Shown: positions 1 to 7,342 of the stretch, piece by piece | Position numbering within the stretch: position 1 is the first letter of the stretch | How the letters are laid out: every line of letters begins with the position of its first letter | From: CANIZL01 sp043788645 | GTDB taxonomy: Bacteria > Verrucomicrobiota > Verrucomicrobiia > Limisphaerales > UBA9464 | Reading direction: 5' to 3' | DNA length: 9,901 bases | Assembly (NCBI GenBank): GCA_043788645.1 | Contig: JAYVTS010000452.1 | Location: 1-9,901, forward strand | Made by a program: the position numbers and the translations under genes | Notes under the pieces: model-generated | The model's input: only the letters and a program-made list of their open reading frames with translations | What the model was told of the DNA's origin: nothing | The model's database searches: none

Positions 1-2
1 GG

Positions 3-824
3 ATCGAGCCGCCCGTCAACTGGCCGCAGCGCCCCCTGCCCGGGGCTGGATTCTGGCATCCACTGGTGCGAGCTGAGTTGACGAAGAAGGCGGTTTCCGG
101 CGGGCCACCGCTCTATGAACGCTGGGACATCCAAGCGCCAGGATCGTTTGAAGATTACCCGGTCGGCGTGCGCATTGCCGCGCAGCAAGCCACCGTACAG
201 GCCAGCGTGCTCAGTCGGAAGCTGGTGAATGCTTTCCGCAGCGATAGCCAACCAGAGCATTTCGTCGCCACCATCGTTCCCGAACTTTTCGCTGGCACTC
301 CCCATGAATACGCGGCGGACATCACGACTTGGTTGCTGCCCCGCCGAGCGGGCTCATCCTTGGTTACCGCCGGTGCGCTCGTCGCCCCGCTGGTGGATAT
401 CGAAATCGCTTTAGGAAGTTCATTCCTTTCCTCGACCAGTCGTTCCACGGACGAGAGCCTCTTGCCCGCGGTTCTCTATCGTCGCCAAGTGCCGAGCGAC
501 CGATTCCTCACGGTGTCCGGCGCGACAATTCAAGTTTCCCCGATGTTGGCCAAGCTGGCCGCCTATCAAGGCACTTCTCGAATCAAGCCAAATGTGCTCA
601 CCCTACGCGATCCGTATATCGGCGTCATTTCTCGGCGGACAGCCGCGGACCCCGGCTTGATTGACCCTGCTTTTCAGGGGTTTGTTGAATCGGTTGACCT
701 CTTTTTATTGGACACGCAGCCCGTAACGAAGGGCGCCCGCTATCATTACACGTTGGTGCGGATATCCCCAATCGATGGCGAACTCCTCGAATCCATCGAT
801 GCCGGCGAGCTCCTCATTCCATAA
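3..824 (+). CDS. C-terminal 273 residues of an unrecognised, probably extracellular protein (5' end outside window)
   Basis: The reading frame is open from the first complete codon in the window to a TAA, so the gene starts upstream. A GTG at 66 is an internal codon, because the frame reads through it with sensible protein (PPVNWPQRPLPGAGFWHPLV). I do not recognise a family. The visible part has no transmembrane segment, cysteine or catalytic motif. It is rich in alternating hydrophobic/polar stretches, and the last 45 residues (DTQPVTKGARYHYTLVRI, then a DGELLESIDAGE stretch) resemble the final strands of a fibronectin-III-like sandwich. The stop lies only 15 nt before the next start on the same strand, so the two genes are probably cotranscribed and this may be a second large secreted protein or partner. 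The coding call is strong; the function is unknown. Confidence 0.75.
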   Translation: MEPPVNWPQRPLPGAGFWHPLVRAELTKKAVSGGPPLYERWDIQAPGSFEDYPVGVRIAAQQATVQASVLSRKLVNAFRSDSQPEHFVATIVPELFAGTPHEYAADITTWLLPRRAGSSLVTAGALVAPLVDIEIALGSSFLSSTSRSTDESLLPAVLYRRQVPSDRFLTVSGATIQVSPMLAKLAAYQGTSRIKPNVLTLRDPYIGVISRRTAADPGLIDPAFQGFVESVDLFLLDTQPVTKGARYHYTLVRISPIDGELLESIDAGELLIP

Positions 825-839
825 TCAAACTGACCCGTT

Positions 840-3800
840 ATGAATCGCCGATTGCTTCTTGTCGCCCTGGTAGCTGCCGCACCGGTGGTCCATAGCCAGC
901 GAATTGTCACCGTGGAGACCGCGACCGAACTGGTCACGCCCGCCGCCTTTGATGCGGGACCGAATGATGACCTCGCGGTGCTTGATCGCGCCAGCGGCGT
1001 GCTCCGGATTGGCATATGGGATGGTGCCACTCTCAATTGGACCGCCACCTCAGCTAGCGTGGAAGGCGCGGACTATCTCGGCGTAGGAAATCTTGAACTC
1101 CCGCCCGGCGCCGGAGCCATGAGCATCGCGGTGGGCAGCGCGCTAAAGTCGAGTCTAGAAGTTTACACGCCCGCCACGGGTCAGCGCTTTCCCCTGGGCG
1201 GACTTGGGGTGCTGCCGACGACGTTCATGGTCCTGCCGCTCGGGGGCTCGGCGCTGGATGACTTGTTGGTGGGATCTAGTGGGGTCGCCGGGACCAATAC
1301 CGGACTCTCTGGTTTACTCAACAACGGTGCATTTACCCTTCCCACCCTGGCTGATCGGAAGGTTGCGGGCCAACTCACTGCGGGCAGTCGAGTGAGCCAG
1401 GGGGCAGCATTTATTTCGGATGGAACAGCGCTCGAAGTCTGGGCGAAGCAGGGCTTCCCTAACATGAAACGTCGGGCGCGATTCCCCGGGCTCGAGCTCG
1501 GCACGCGCTACGCAGCGGGCCATTTCGGAGCCGCCGCACCGGATTCTTTCGTGCTTTGGATTCCGGGGCAGGATAAATTTCAGCATCTCTCTATCCTGGC
1601 CGATGGCAGCACGTTCGGTCCGGCGGCCACCTGGAATTTAGAAATCGCCATTGGCACACTTCAGGTCATCACCTCGAACACCGCTCAGGATTGGATGCTA
1701 GCCATCACTCCGGAGGGAACGACCGCGGTGCTCTACGATTTCACGCCCGGATCCGCGCCGACCATCCGGCAGAGTTTTTCTGCCCCGGCGGGCACTTCCT
1801 TTTCCGCCGCTTCAGTGCAGGGCAGCGGACATTTCATCTTGCTAAATGGCACCGGCGGCCGCACCACGGGTTGGCAGCGGGCGGCTTTCGATGGCACCCG
1901 CCACACGCTCTCGGCTAATACCCTTTTGCCGGAGCTGAAGCCCTCCCGCTCCTCACCCACCGTTTTCCTCTTTACTACCGAGCCGTGGGTGGATCCAGAA
2001 GCCGCGCTCCGAAGTACGCGCGACCTCGGCGATTGGACCACGGCCGTCGTCGCCGGCACAGCAAGTGCGTTGACCGATCTTGGCGCTCCCGCAGGACTGG
2101 GTTCTCCTATCGACCTGCCGGTTGCTGGCGTGGGCGGTTATTTCCCGCTCCCCAATCAAATCGCTTCCGCCATTTCCCTCGCGTCACTAGGAGGCAGCCC
2201 ATCGGTTATCGAACCAACAATTACGTTCACACCGCCAGCAGGAATCTACCCGGCTAAGCGAGTTCCGACGAACCCGAGTTCCACTCTCACCATCAGTCTG
2301 ACTACGTCGAGTCCCGCCGAGATTCGCTGGCGGGTTAATGCGGAAGCCTGGCAAAGCTATACGATTGAACATCCGCCCGCCCTGACCGACGACGCCACGC
2401 TCGAAGCCTACGCAGTTGACCCCAACGGCGCGCCCTTGGGCCCGATCACCCGCGGCCGCTACCGCTTCGGCCCGCCACTCCCGCTCGAACCCGCGGCGTT
2501 CGTTGATGTGAATGGCAACGGCCTTTCGGACCCGTGGGAAAAATTACACGGCCTTTCTGATCCCTCCGGCGACCCGGACCACGACGGCTTTACCAACCTT
2601 CAAGAATTCAAAGCCGGCACCGATCCACGCGATCCCCTGAGTGTCCCGGGCGGGGTGGTAAATCATAACCGACCTCCCTTTGCGCAAACGGGTGCCCCTC
2701 AAACGAGGTCCGTAATGGGCGACGAAACGATTGTGCTCGACGGCAGTGCCAGTTCCGATCCGGAAAACCAACCGCTCACCTACCTCTGGTCGCAAGTCGG
2801 AGGACCGCCAGTAATACTAACGGGCGGCACGAACGCCCAGCCTACCTTTTTCGCACCAACCGTAGCCGAACCCACCGTCTTCTCTTTCCAGCTGGTAGTA
2901 AACGACGGCACGCAGAACAGCGGACCCGCTACGACCGACGTGACACTTACTCCGCTGGCCGCAGGTAACAATTTACTTCCCTTCGGCAACGCCGAAGGGC
3001 TGCCGGGCGGCGATGGCACCCTCATCGTACCAATTCCCGGCTGGACCGTTTTGGGAAATTTGACCGTGACAAAATGGGACAACCGAGGCGGATTCCCAGT
3101 TGCGACTTCGCCCGGTCCTAACCATCGCGGCACCAACTTTTTCTCCGGCGGCGCCACCGGCGAAACGAACACGGCCACCATCATTGTAGATCTAACGGAA
3201 ACTCCCGCACGGATCGACGCGGGGCTCGTCGCCGCCGTATTATCCGGCTGGTTAGGCGGATATTCCAGCCAGTCCGACTACGCCAAAGTGACCGCCACGT
3301 TTTTGAGTGCTGCCGGTGGTCGGCTGGAATCCTTCCAAATTGGGCCCGTCACGGCTCAAGAGCGCAACGGCCTCACCGGATTGCTCCGACGCACTGCGAG
3401 CCGCGTGGTGCCTCTCAACGCTCGACAAGTGGAGGTGGTGCTAGAGATGCGCCGCGACAACCAATGCTGCTTCAACGACGGTTACGCCGACAACCTCAGT
3501 CTCACGCTCGGCGACAATCGCCCGCCCCTCGCCAACGCCGGTGCGGTCCAAAAAAGCTCGGTGACGGGTGGCGAAATGATCGCGCTCGAGGGCAGCGCGA
3601 GTCTCGATCCCGAAAACCAACGACTGAGCTACCTTTGGTCGCAATTGACCGGCCCGCCGGTCGCATTGACCGGCGGCACTACCGCGAAGCCTTCGTTCAC
3701 TGCGCCAAAGGTCACTGAGCCCACGATTTTCACCTTTCAATTGGTCGTCAATGACGGCACACAAAACAGCTCTCCGGCTATCACTCGAGTGACTTTGAGC

Positions 3801-5090
3801 CCGCCCGCCCCGGTGCCCGACTCGATCTTTGATAATCTTAAAGGGAGCGACAACGGCAACACTTACGCCGACTCAACCCTACAACAGGCGGGCCGATTTT
3901 GCCTCGATCCCCAAGCCTATACCCTTGATTCCATCGCCCTACTTTTGGACACCCGCCAAAACGGCATTAATCCCGTCGTTCAGCTAAAGATCTATGCCGA
4001 CGACCCGTCTAGTAGCAGACCGGGAATCGACACCGGAGTGGTGATGCACCTCGTCGGAGAAACCAATCCGATCGTCTTTAAACCGGTCGGGTCTCAGCGA
4101 CTCGTCACTTGGACCCCGGCCACGCCCTTCCTCCTGGCGGCCAACCGCTGTTATTGGGCCGTTTTGATGGTCGAAAGTGGCGAAGTATTGCTGGCGGCGA
4201 CCGCCACCAAACCCCTTGGTGCGGCCGGCGCGTTCGGAAGCGCCTATTCCCGCGATGGCGGCGCTACCTGGCCTTCGCCGGTCCTTGAGGGCAATCGCAA
4301 AATGCTGATTCGCGGCTTCAAATCAGGAACTTCAACGGAGCTCATTGTAAATGGCAGCTTTGAAAATACCGCCGACACCTTCGTGGCCAATCACCAAAGC
4401 GTCATGGCTTTGCCCAATGGTTCTACGGCGATTCCAGGTTGGACCACCACCCTGGCTGAGCTGTCTTGGATCGAGAACAAGACGGGCGATATTTTTGCCG
4501 CCAGCACGCCCACCGGAGATTTCGCAGTGGATTTAACCGGCTCTCAAGATGCTCAACCTTTAGCCGGAGTGACCCAGACGATCACAACCGTCCCCGGACA
4601 ATCCTACCGGCTCTCACTCTCGCTGGGGGCCAATAGCAGTATTCCCGACGCCCAAGGCCCAAAGAAAGTGGGCGTAACCGCCGGTAATCAAGGCACGACG
4701 CTCATTTTCATTCCGCCCAACCGCGGACCCAATGATTGGGGAGCCTTAAGCTTTATCTTCATGGCCTTTTCCGAGTCGACTCCGATTTCAATCACCGGTG
4801 TTTCCGGCGGTAGTTACCTGGCGTTAGACAATGTTTCGGTGGTTCCCAGCGAACCTCCAGAAGGATTAGGCGTGGTCTTCGTTGATCAATTCACTCAGAA
4901 ATTACAACTGAAATATCCGACCGAAGCGGGACGCACCTACGTCTTGGAATCGCTCCCCGAATTGACGGCGGGTAGCTGGGAGGCGATTCCCGGGACCACT
5001 CAGCTGGGCACGGGCAGTCGTAATCAAATGACCATCCCATTTAATATCAACGAGCCCTATCGGTTTTACCGCGTAAGGCGGTTACCGTGA
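840..5090 (+). CDS. Large exported multidomain protein: propeller, Ca-loop, two PKD-like, beta-sandwich, choice-of-anchor R and DUF642 modules
   Basis: This 1416-residue protein opens with a signal peptide (MNRRLLLVALVAAAPVVHSQ). Residues about 22-355 have FG-GAP/VCBS-like propeller texture, with repeated DDLAVLD- and DDLLVGS-type strands. Residues 462-546 resemble a degenerate chitobiase C-terminal sandwich. Residues 557-599 hold thrombospondin-3-like acidic calcium loops (VNGNGLSD, DPDHDGFTNLQEF). PKD-like module 1 is 610-705. A jelly-roll-like module with the signatures PGWTV, GGYSSQSDYA and NDGYADNLSL is about 710-892. PKD-like module 2 is 893-988. A choice-of-anchor R-like module is about 994-1164. 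A DUF642-like module (LIVNGSFE to ALDNVSVVP) is 1168-1336. A C-terminal domain ends in FYRVRRLP. Such architectures are typical of cell-surface or secreted carbohydrate-binding or adhesion proteins. No catalytic domain is visible. The ATG follows the upstream stop by 15 nt without a clear ribosome binding site. Domain names are by eye; coding and export are near certain. Confidence 0.93.
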   Translation: MNRRLLLVALVAAAPVVHSQRIVTVETATELVTPAAFDAGPNDDLAVLDRASGVLRIGIWDGATLNWTATSASVEGADYLGVGNLELPPGAGAMSIAVGSALKSSLEVYTPATGQRFPLGGLGVLPTTFMVLPLGGSALDDLLVGSSGVAGTNTGLSGLLNNGAFTLPTLADRKVAGQLTAGSRVSQGAAFISDGTALEVWAKQGFPNMKRRARFPGLELGTRYAAGHFGAAAPDSFVLWIPGQDKFQHLSILADGSTFGPAATWNLEIAIGTLQVITSNTAQDWMLAITPEGTTAVLYDFTPGSAPTIRQSFSAPAGTSFSAASVQGSGHFILLNGTGGRTTGWQRAAFDGTRHTLSANTLLPELKPSRSSPTVFLFTTEPWVDPEAALRSTRDLGDWTTAVVAGTASALTDLGAPAGLGSPIDLPVAGVGGYFPLPNQIASAISLASLGGSPSVIEPTITFTPPAGIYPAKRVPTNPSSTLTISLTTSSPAEIRWRVNAEAWQSYTIEHPPALTDDATLEAYAVDPNGAPLGPITRGRYRFGPPLPLEPAAFVDVNGNGLSDPWEKLHGLSDPSGDPDHDGFTNLQEFKAGTDPRDPLSVPGGVVNHNRPPFAQTGAPQTRSVMGDETIVLDGSASSDPENQPLTYLWSQVGGPPVILTGGTNAQPTFFAPTVAEPTVFSFQLVVNDGTQNSGPATTDVTLTPLAAGNNLLPFGNAEGLPGGDGTLIVPIPGWTVLGNLTVTKWDNRGGFPVATSPGPNHRGTNFFSGGATGETNTATIIVDLTETPARIDAGLVAAVLSGWLGGYSSQSDYAKVTATFLSAAGGRLESFQIGPVTAQERNGLTGLLRRTASRVVPLNARQVEVVLEMRRDNQCCFNDGYADNLSLTLGDNRPPLANAGAVQKSSVTGGEMIALEGSASLDPENQRLSYLWSQLTGPPVALTGGTTAKPSFTAPKVTEPTIFTFQLVVNDGTQNSSPAITRVTLSPPAPVPDSIFDNLKGSDNGNTYADSTLQQAGRFCLDPQAYTLDSIALLLDTRQNGINPVVQLKIYADDPSSSRPGIDTGVVMHLVGETNPIVFKPVGSQRLVTWTPATPFLLAANRCYWAVLMVESGEVLLAATATKPLGAAGAFGSAYSRDGGATWPSPVLEGNRKMLIRGFKSGTSTELIVNGSFENTADTFVANHQSVMALPNGSTAIPGWTTTLAELSWIENKTGDIFAASTPTGDFAVDLTGSQDAQPLAGVTQTITTVPGQSYRLSLSLGANSSIPDAQGPKKVGVTAGNQGTTLIFIPPNRGPNDWGALSFIFMAFSESTPISITGVSGGSYLALDNVSVVPSEPPEGLGVVFVDQFTQKLQLKYPTEAGRTYVLESLPELTAGSWEAIPGTTQLGTGSRNQMTIPFNINEPYRFYRVRRLP
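2667..2954 (+). repeat. PKD-like module 1 of an internal duplication
   Basis: This encodes residues 610-705 of the large exported protein. It aligns without gaps to residues 893-988, with 67 of 96 residues identical by my count. The shared core includes DPENQ, YLWSQ, GPPV, LTGGT and FQLVVNDGTQNS. The similarity extends to the DNA, which indicates duplication within the gene rather than independent acquisition. Confidence 0.85.
3516..3803 (+). repeat. PKD-like module 2 of an internal duplication
   Basis: This is the second copy of the 96-residue module, separated from the first by a beta-sandwich module of about 187 residues. Both copies begin NRPP and end VTL(T/S)P. The PKD/REJ-like fold is a rigid spacer in surface proteins, so these may set the distance between binding modules. 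Confidence 0.85.
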
Positions 5091-5205
5091 GATCGCGTTA
5101 GAACTCCTGCCCCGGATCGGGAAAAGAGCGGAGCGAAATTGGGATCGAGCGGTCGGGTTCTGAAGTCAAGGATGAGGTCGCAGAGACGCGCTCCCTGCGT
5201 CGCGC

Positions 5206-5228
5206 GTGGGTGCCGGGGCGGCACCCAC
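5206..5228. terminator. GC-rich hairpin between convergent genes, possible bidirectional terminator or palindromic repeat
   Basis: GTGGGTGCC pairs perfectly with GGCACCCAC across a GGGGC loop; one more G-C pair can close the loop to three bases. It lies between the stop of the large exported protein (5090) and the stop of the convergent haloperoxidase (5268), where a shared terminator is expected. No T-run follows on either strand, so it is not a canonical intrinsic terminator. A REP-like palindrome is the alternative. Confidence 0.4.
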
Positions 5229-5242
5229 CCCGGACCCACCGT

Positions 5243-5264
5243 TCCCTGATGCTGAACTCAGGGA
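5243..5264 (-). terminator. Small hairpin directly behind the haloperoxidase stop
   Basis: TCCCTGA pairs with TCAGGGA across an 8-nt loop, starting three bases beyond the TAG of the minus-strand haloperoxidase. Its position suits a 3'-end structure, but it is short and has no U-tract, so termination is only a possibility. Confidence 0.3.
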
Positions 5265-5267
5265 GTT

Positions 5268-6662
5268 CTACACGAGTTTCACAAACACCTGATCGGCGAT
5301 TGCCGCGCCAAGTTTGTCGCCCTCCGTTCCATCGAAGAGCCAATGCACTCCCAACCACACCCGGCTTTCGATATTTTCCACATTGGCGGTTTTCAGATTC
5401 AACTTTCTCACCAGACGAGGCCGGATGGCTCCAAATGTGTCACGGCTGATCCCGTTATATTCGTCAGAAACAAATTCAAATTCGATATCTTTCAGGTTGG
5501 CTGCGCCGTAGAACTTGGCCACCAAATTGAAGCACGCAGAGCCAAAAGTCGCATGGCCGGAAGGAAAGGCCGGGAAATTAGGCGTCAGGTTTCGTTGCAT
5601 CGTTCCATTGGTATCCTGCCCACCGAGGGGGCACCAACCCGGATCACCCTTGGTGGCAGCATTACCGTCGCTCAATCCCGTGGGACCACCATGGTCGGCC
5701 TCGCGAATCCCCACGACGGGGCGCCAGAGGTTGAACTTGTATTTGAAATGCCAAGCCGAAATACCCGCATCCGCCATCCCCGCATTTACCAAGGCAAAAA
5801 GCTGCGCATCTTTGACCAAATCTCCGCCGTTTTTCGCATCAGAAATAGCACCGACAATTTGGTTATAGAGGCGCGGAGGGGTGCCCAGTTTCGACGAACC
5901 GTCATAACTCCAATAAATGCCAATCATCGTTTGCTCCGCCGAACGAACGGTCGAGGTATCACGCCCGAAATTGAGGACTTGATGGTAGGCCGTGGCGTAG
6001 GCGGCGGAGTCTAAAGCGGGCGGACCGATATTGACTGCGGCCGGCCCGGCAATGGCAAACGGTGTGACCTTGCCCCAATGGGCGCCAAGCGATTGTTGGC
6101 CCGGGTGATGAGGGTCCGCGCGGTGCTTTCCCGGTGCGACCGCATAGGAGTAGGTATCGTCCGCCTTGGATTTATCGTCCTTCCGCAGAGCAATCATCGC
6201 GGCTGCCGCAGCGCGCCCGTAGTCTTCACCCTCATTGATTTGATGCACGGAAAAACCGCTCGCCAAGGTCTTCCCAAATCGAGCCATCTCGGTGTCGATA
6301 AAAATTTTCTGGGCGGGATACAGGTGTTTACAAAGATTCGCCGCCGCGGCGCCAATCGCTGCTGGCACCGAGTAGGTTTGGGAAGGCGGAGGCAGAATCG
6401 GAGCACCGATTCGCGAAAAATATCCCGTGATCCCGTTGGCGGCGATGCCTGCCGTGACTTCTTGCATGGCTAGGTGAATCATCGCCAGCGCACGAGACGT
6501 GGCCGTAGGACCGGCCTGGTTGGGTTTCTTGGGGTCGCTGGGGCTCGTGCCCGGCATATCCGGGGTGTAGTCGTTGGCGACGAGGTCCAGTGAAACTTGG
6601 TTCCAATAGCGAATTGCGTTCATACCACTATCGAAACGTTCGCTTCGGTCGAAATCTTTCAT
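5268..6662 (-). CDS. Vanadium-dependent haloperoxidase (PAP2-superfamily fold)
   Basis: This 464-residue enzyme should use vanadate and hydrogen peroxide to oxidise halides to hypohalous-acid equivalents. The vanadate-binding set is complete and correctly spaced. K307 and R314 lie in KYKFNLWRP, seven residues apart. S368-G369-H370 lie in FPAFPSGHATFG. R434 and H440 lie in SRVWLGVHWLFDG, six residues apart. These match the K353/R360, S402-G403-H404 and R490/H496 spacing known from the fungal chloroperoxidase. The N-terminal helical part (AIRYWNQVSLDLVANDYT) is family-typical. The start is forced by a stop codon three codons upstream. GAGGG sits only 3 nt before the ATG, which is too close for an ideal site; Met14 is an alternative start. 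No signal peptide is visible, unusual for a family often exported. Chloride versus bromide specificity cannot be read, and phosphatase activity is a weaker alternative. Both flanks on this strand lack an operon partner. Confidence 0.93.
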   Translation of the reverse strand: MKDFDRSERFDSGMNAIRYWNQVSLDLVANDYTPDMPGTSPSDPKKPNQAGPTATSRALAMIHLAMQEVTAGIAANGITGYFSRIGAPILPPPSQTYSVPAAIGAAAANLCKHLYPAQKIFIDTEMARFGKTLASGFSVHQINEGEDYGRAAAAAMIALRKDDKSKADDTYSYAVAPGKHRADPHHPGQQSLGAHWGKVTPFAIAGPAAVNIGPPALDSAAYATAYHQVLNFGRDTSTVRSAEQTMIGIYWSYDGSSKLGTPPRLYNQIVGAISDAKNGGDLVKDAQLFALVNAGMADAGISAWHFKYKFNLWRPVVGIREADHGGPTGLSDGNAATKGDPGWCPLGGQDTNGTMQRNLTPNFPAFPSGHATFGSACFNLVAKFYGAANLKDIEFEFVSDEYNGISRDTFGAIRPRLVRKLNLKTANVENIESRVWLGVHWLFDGTEGDKLGAAIADQVFVKLV

Positions 6663-6670
6663 TCGCCCTC

Positions 6671-6947
6671 AGAAAGTTTCCGCACCATTCACCCTTCCTT
6701 TCACCGCCGCGGCCGCGGTCAGGTCGATAGGTTGTCCGAAAATCAGAGTCTATCGCGCATCCGCGAGCTGGCCCGAAGCCACTTGAGTCGAGCTGATCCA
6801 ATGCGATAGAATAGTCAAAGCCCAGGCGTGTTTCGATGAATCGCAAATAGTTTTGCCTCCGAATTCCGACCAACGAGCATTCATTAAAAACCCGGTCCTC
6901 TTGCTCCTAACAGGGGGGACCACTCTTGTTGAGTGGAAAACGCGGCT
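6671..6947. other. Upstream region of the haloperoxidase, no convincing gene
   Basis: This stretch should hold the minus-strand haloperoxidase promoter, but I see no convincing -35/-10 pair. A perfect 6-bp hairpin, CCACTC-TTGTT-GAGTGG, lies at 6920-6936, followed on the plus strand by AAAA. A minus-strand open frame of 81 codons (6628-6873) overlaps the haloperoxidase start and shows no recognisable domain, so it is not called. Confidence 0.4.
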
Positions 6948-7106
6948 ATGAACAAAACGTCGTCAATTTTACCAGGAGTCATCCGTGTTTGGGGAGGCGT
7001 CGCTGTGGCCGGGGCGATTTTTGCTTCGACACCCCAGCCCCCGCGGGAGGGAGCATTCTGGGCAAAGCACGGGACAGGCGGATTGAAAAACCGTTTCGCG
7101 TCATAA
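6948..7106 (+). CDS. Possible 52-residue small protein or gene remnant whose tail comes from a palindromic repeat
   Basis: An ATG opens 52 codons ending in TAA. Residues 1-27 look like a weak membrane or export segment (basic/polar start, then GGVAVAGAIFAS), followed by a proline-rich stretch. The last 11 or so residues (GTGGLKNRFAS) and the stop are encoded by the left arm and inner sequence of the palindromic element beginning at 7071. No clear ribosome binding site precedes the ATG and I recognise no family. It may be the 5' remnant of a gene cut by the repeat, or a chance frame. The parallel with the mrr fragment at 9659-9823, which also ends in a repeat arm, favours a remnant. Confidence 0.25.
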   Translation: MNKTSSILPGVIRVWGGVAVAGAIFASTPQPPREGAFWAKHGTGGLKNRFAS

Positions 7107-7156
7107 TAAAGCAGTATAGTTATTTTGACTGTTATGTTTTTCAACCCGCCTGTCCC
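7071..7156. repeat. 86-bp palindromic element (MITE/REP-like), copy A
   Basis: The 20-bp left arm (7071-7090, GGGACAGGCGGATTGAAAAA) is the inverse complement of the right arm (7137-7156) at 19 of 20 positions. Between them lies a 46-bp AT-rich core that is itself partly palindromic: GTCATAATAA (7100-7109) pairs with TTATTTTGAC (7120-7129) at 9 of 10 positions. As RNA it would form a long hairpin. It lies between two minus-strand genes, so it could end transcription of the upstream XPB-like gene. A related sequence with the same arm and core order occurs at 9802-9874, so this is a repeat family. I see no transposase in the window and no convincing target-site duplication. It may be a non-autonomous element moved by a transposase encoded elsewhere. 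Confidence 0.8.
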
Positions 7157-7281
7157 TTGTTTTCTGCCTCAGAGGGACCGAAGCCAGAGCCAGGGATGCA
7201 TCGGGCTAGAAACTGATGCGCAACCACGGGTCGTCTCCGCGAAATTTGTGTCGATCAACGCGGTCCCAATTCGGTGCTTTT

Positions 7282-7339
7282 AACCGTGAAACGCGGGTTG
7301 AGCGGCGCCGAGGTGCCGGGCAAATCGCGTTTCACGGTT
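7282..7339 (-). terminator. Long inverted repeat directly behind the XPB-like gene
   Basis: AACCGTGAAACGCG (7282-7295) and its exact complement (7326-7339) form a 14-bp stem around a 30-nt GC-rich loop that contains a further CGGC/GCCG pairing. It starts three bases beyond the TAG of the minus-strand gene, the position of a terminator or mRNA-stabilising hairpin. There is no U-tract after it on the minus strand. The sequence is unrelated to the 86-bp element. Confidence 0.5.
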
Positions 7340-7342
7340 TAA

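Noticed and set aside
5343..6014. 223-codon plus-strand open frame
   Set aside because: It is antisense to the haloperoxidase, whose frame contains all catalytic motifs; the antisense product has no recognisable domain.
6920..6936. Hairpin CCACTC/GAGTGG as a terminator
   Set aside because: Only six pairs, no T-run on either strand in the right place, and no gene end next to it.
6884..7144. 86-codon minus-strand open frame across the palindromic element
   Set aside because: Composition is driven by the repeat; no domain, no ribosome binding site.
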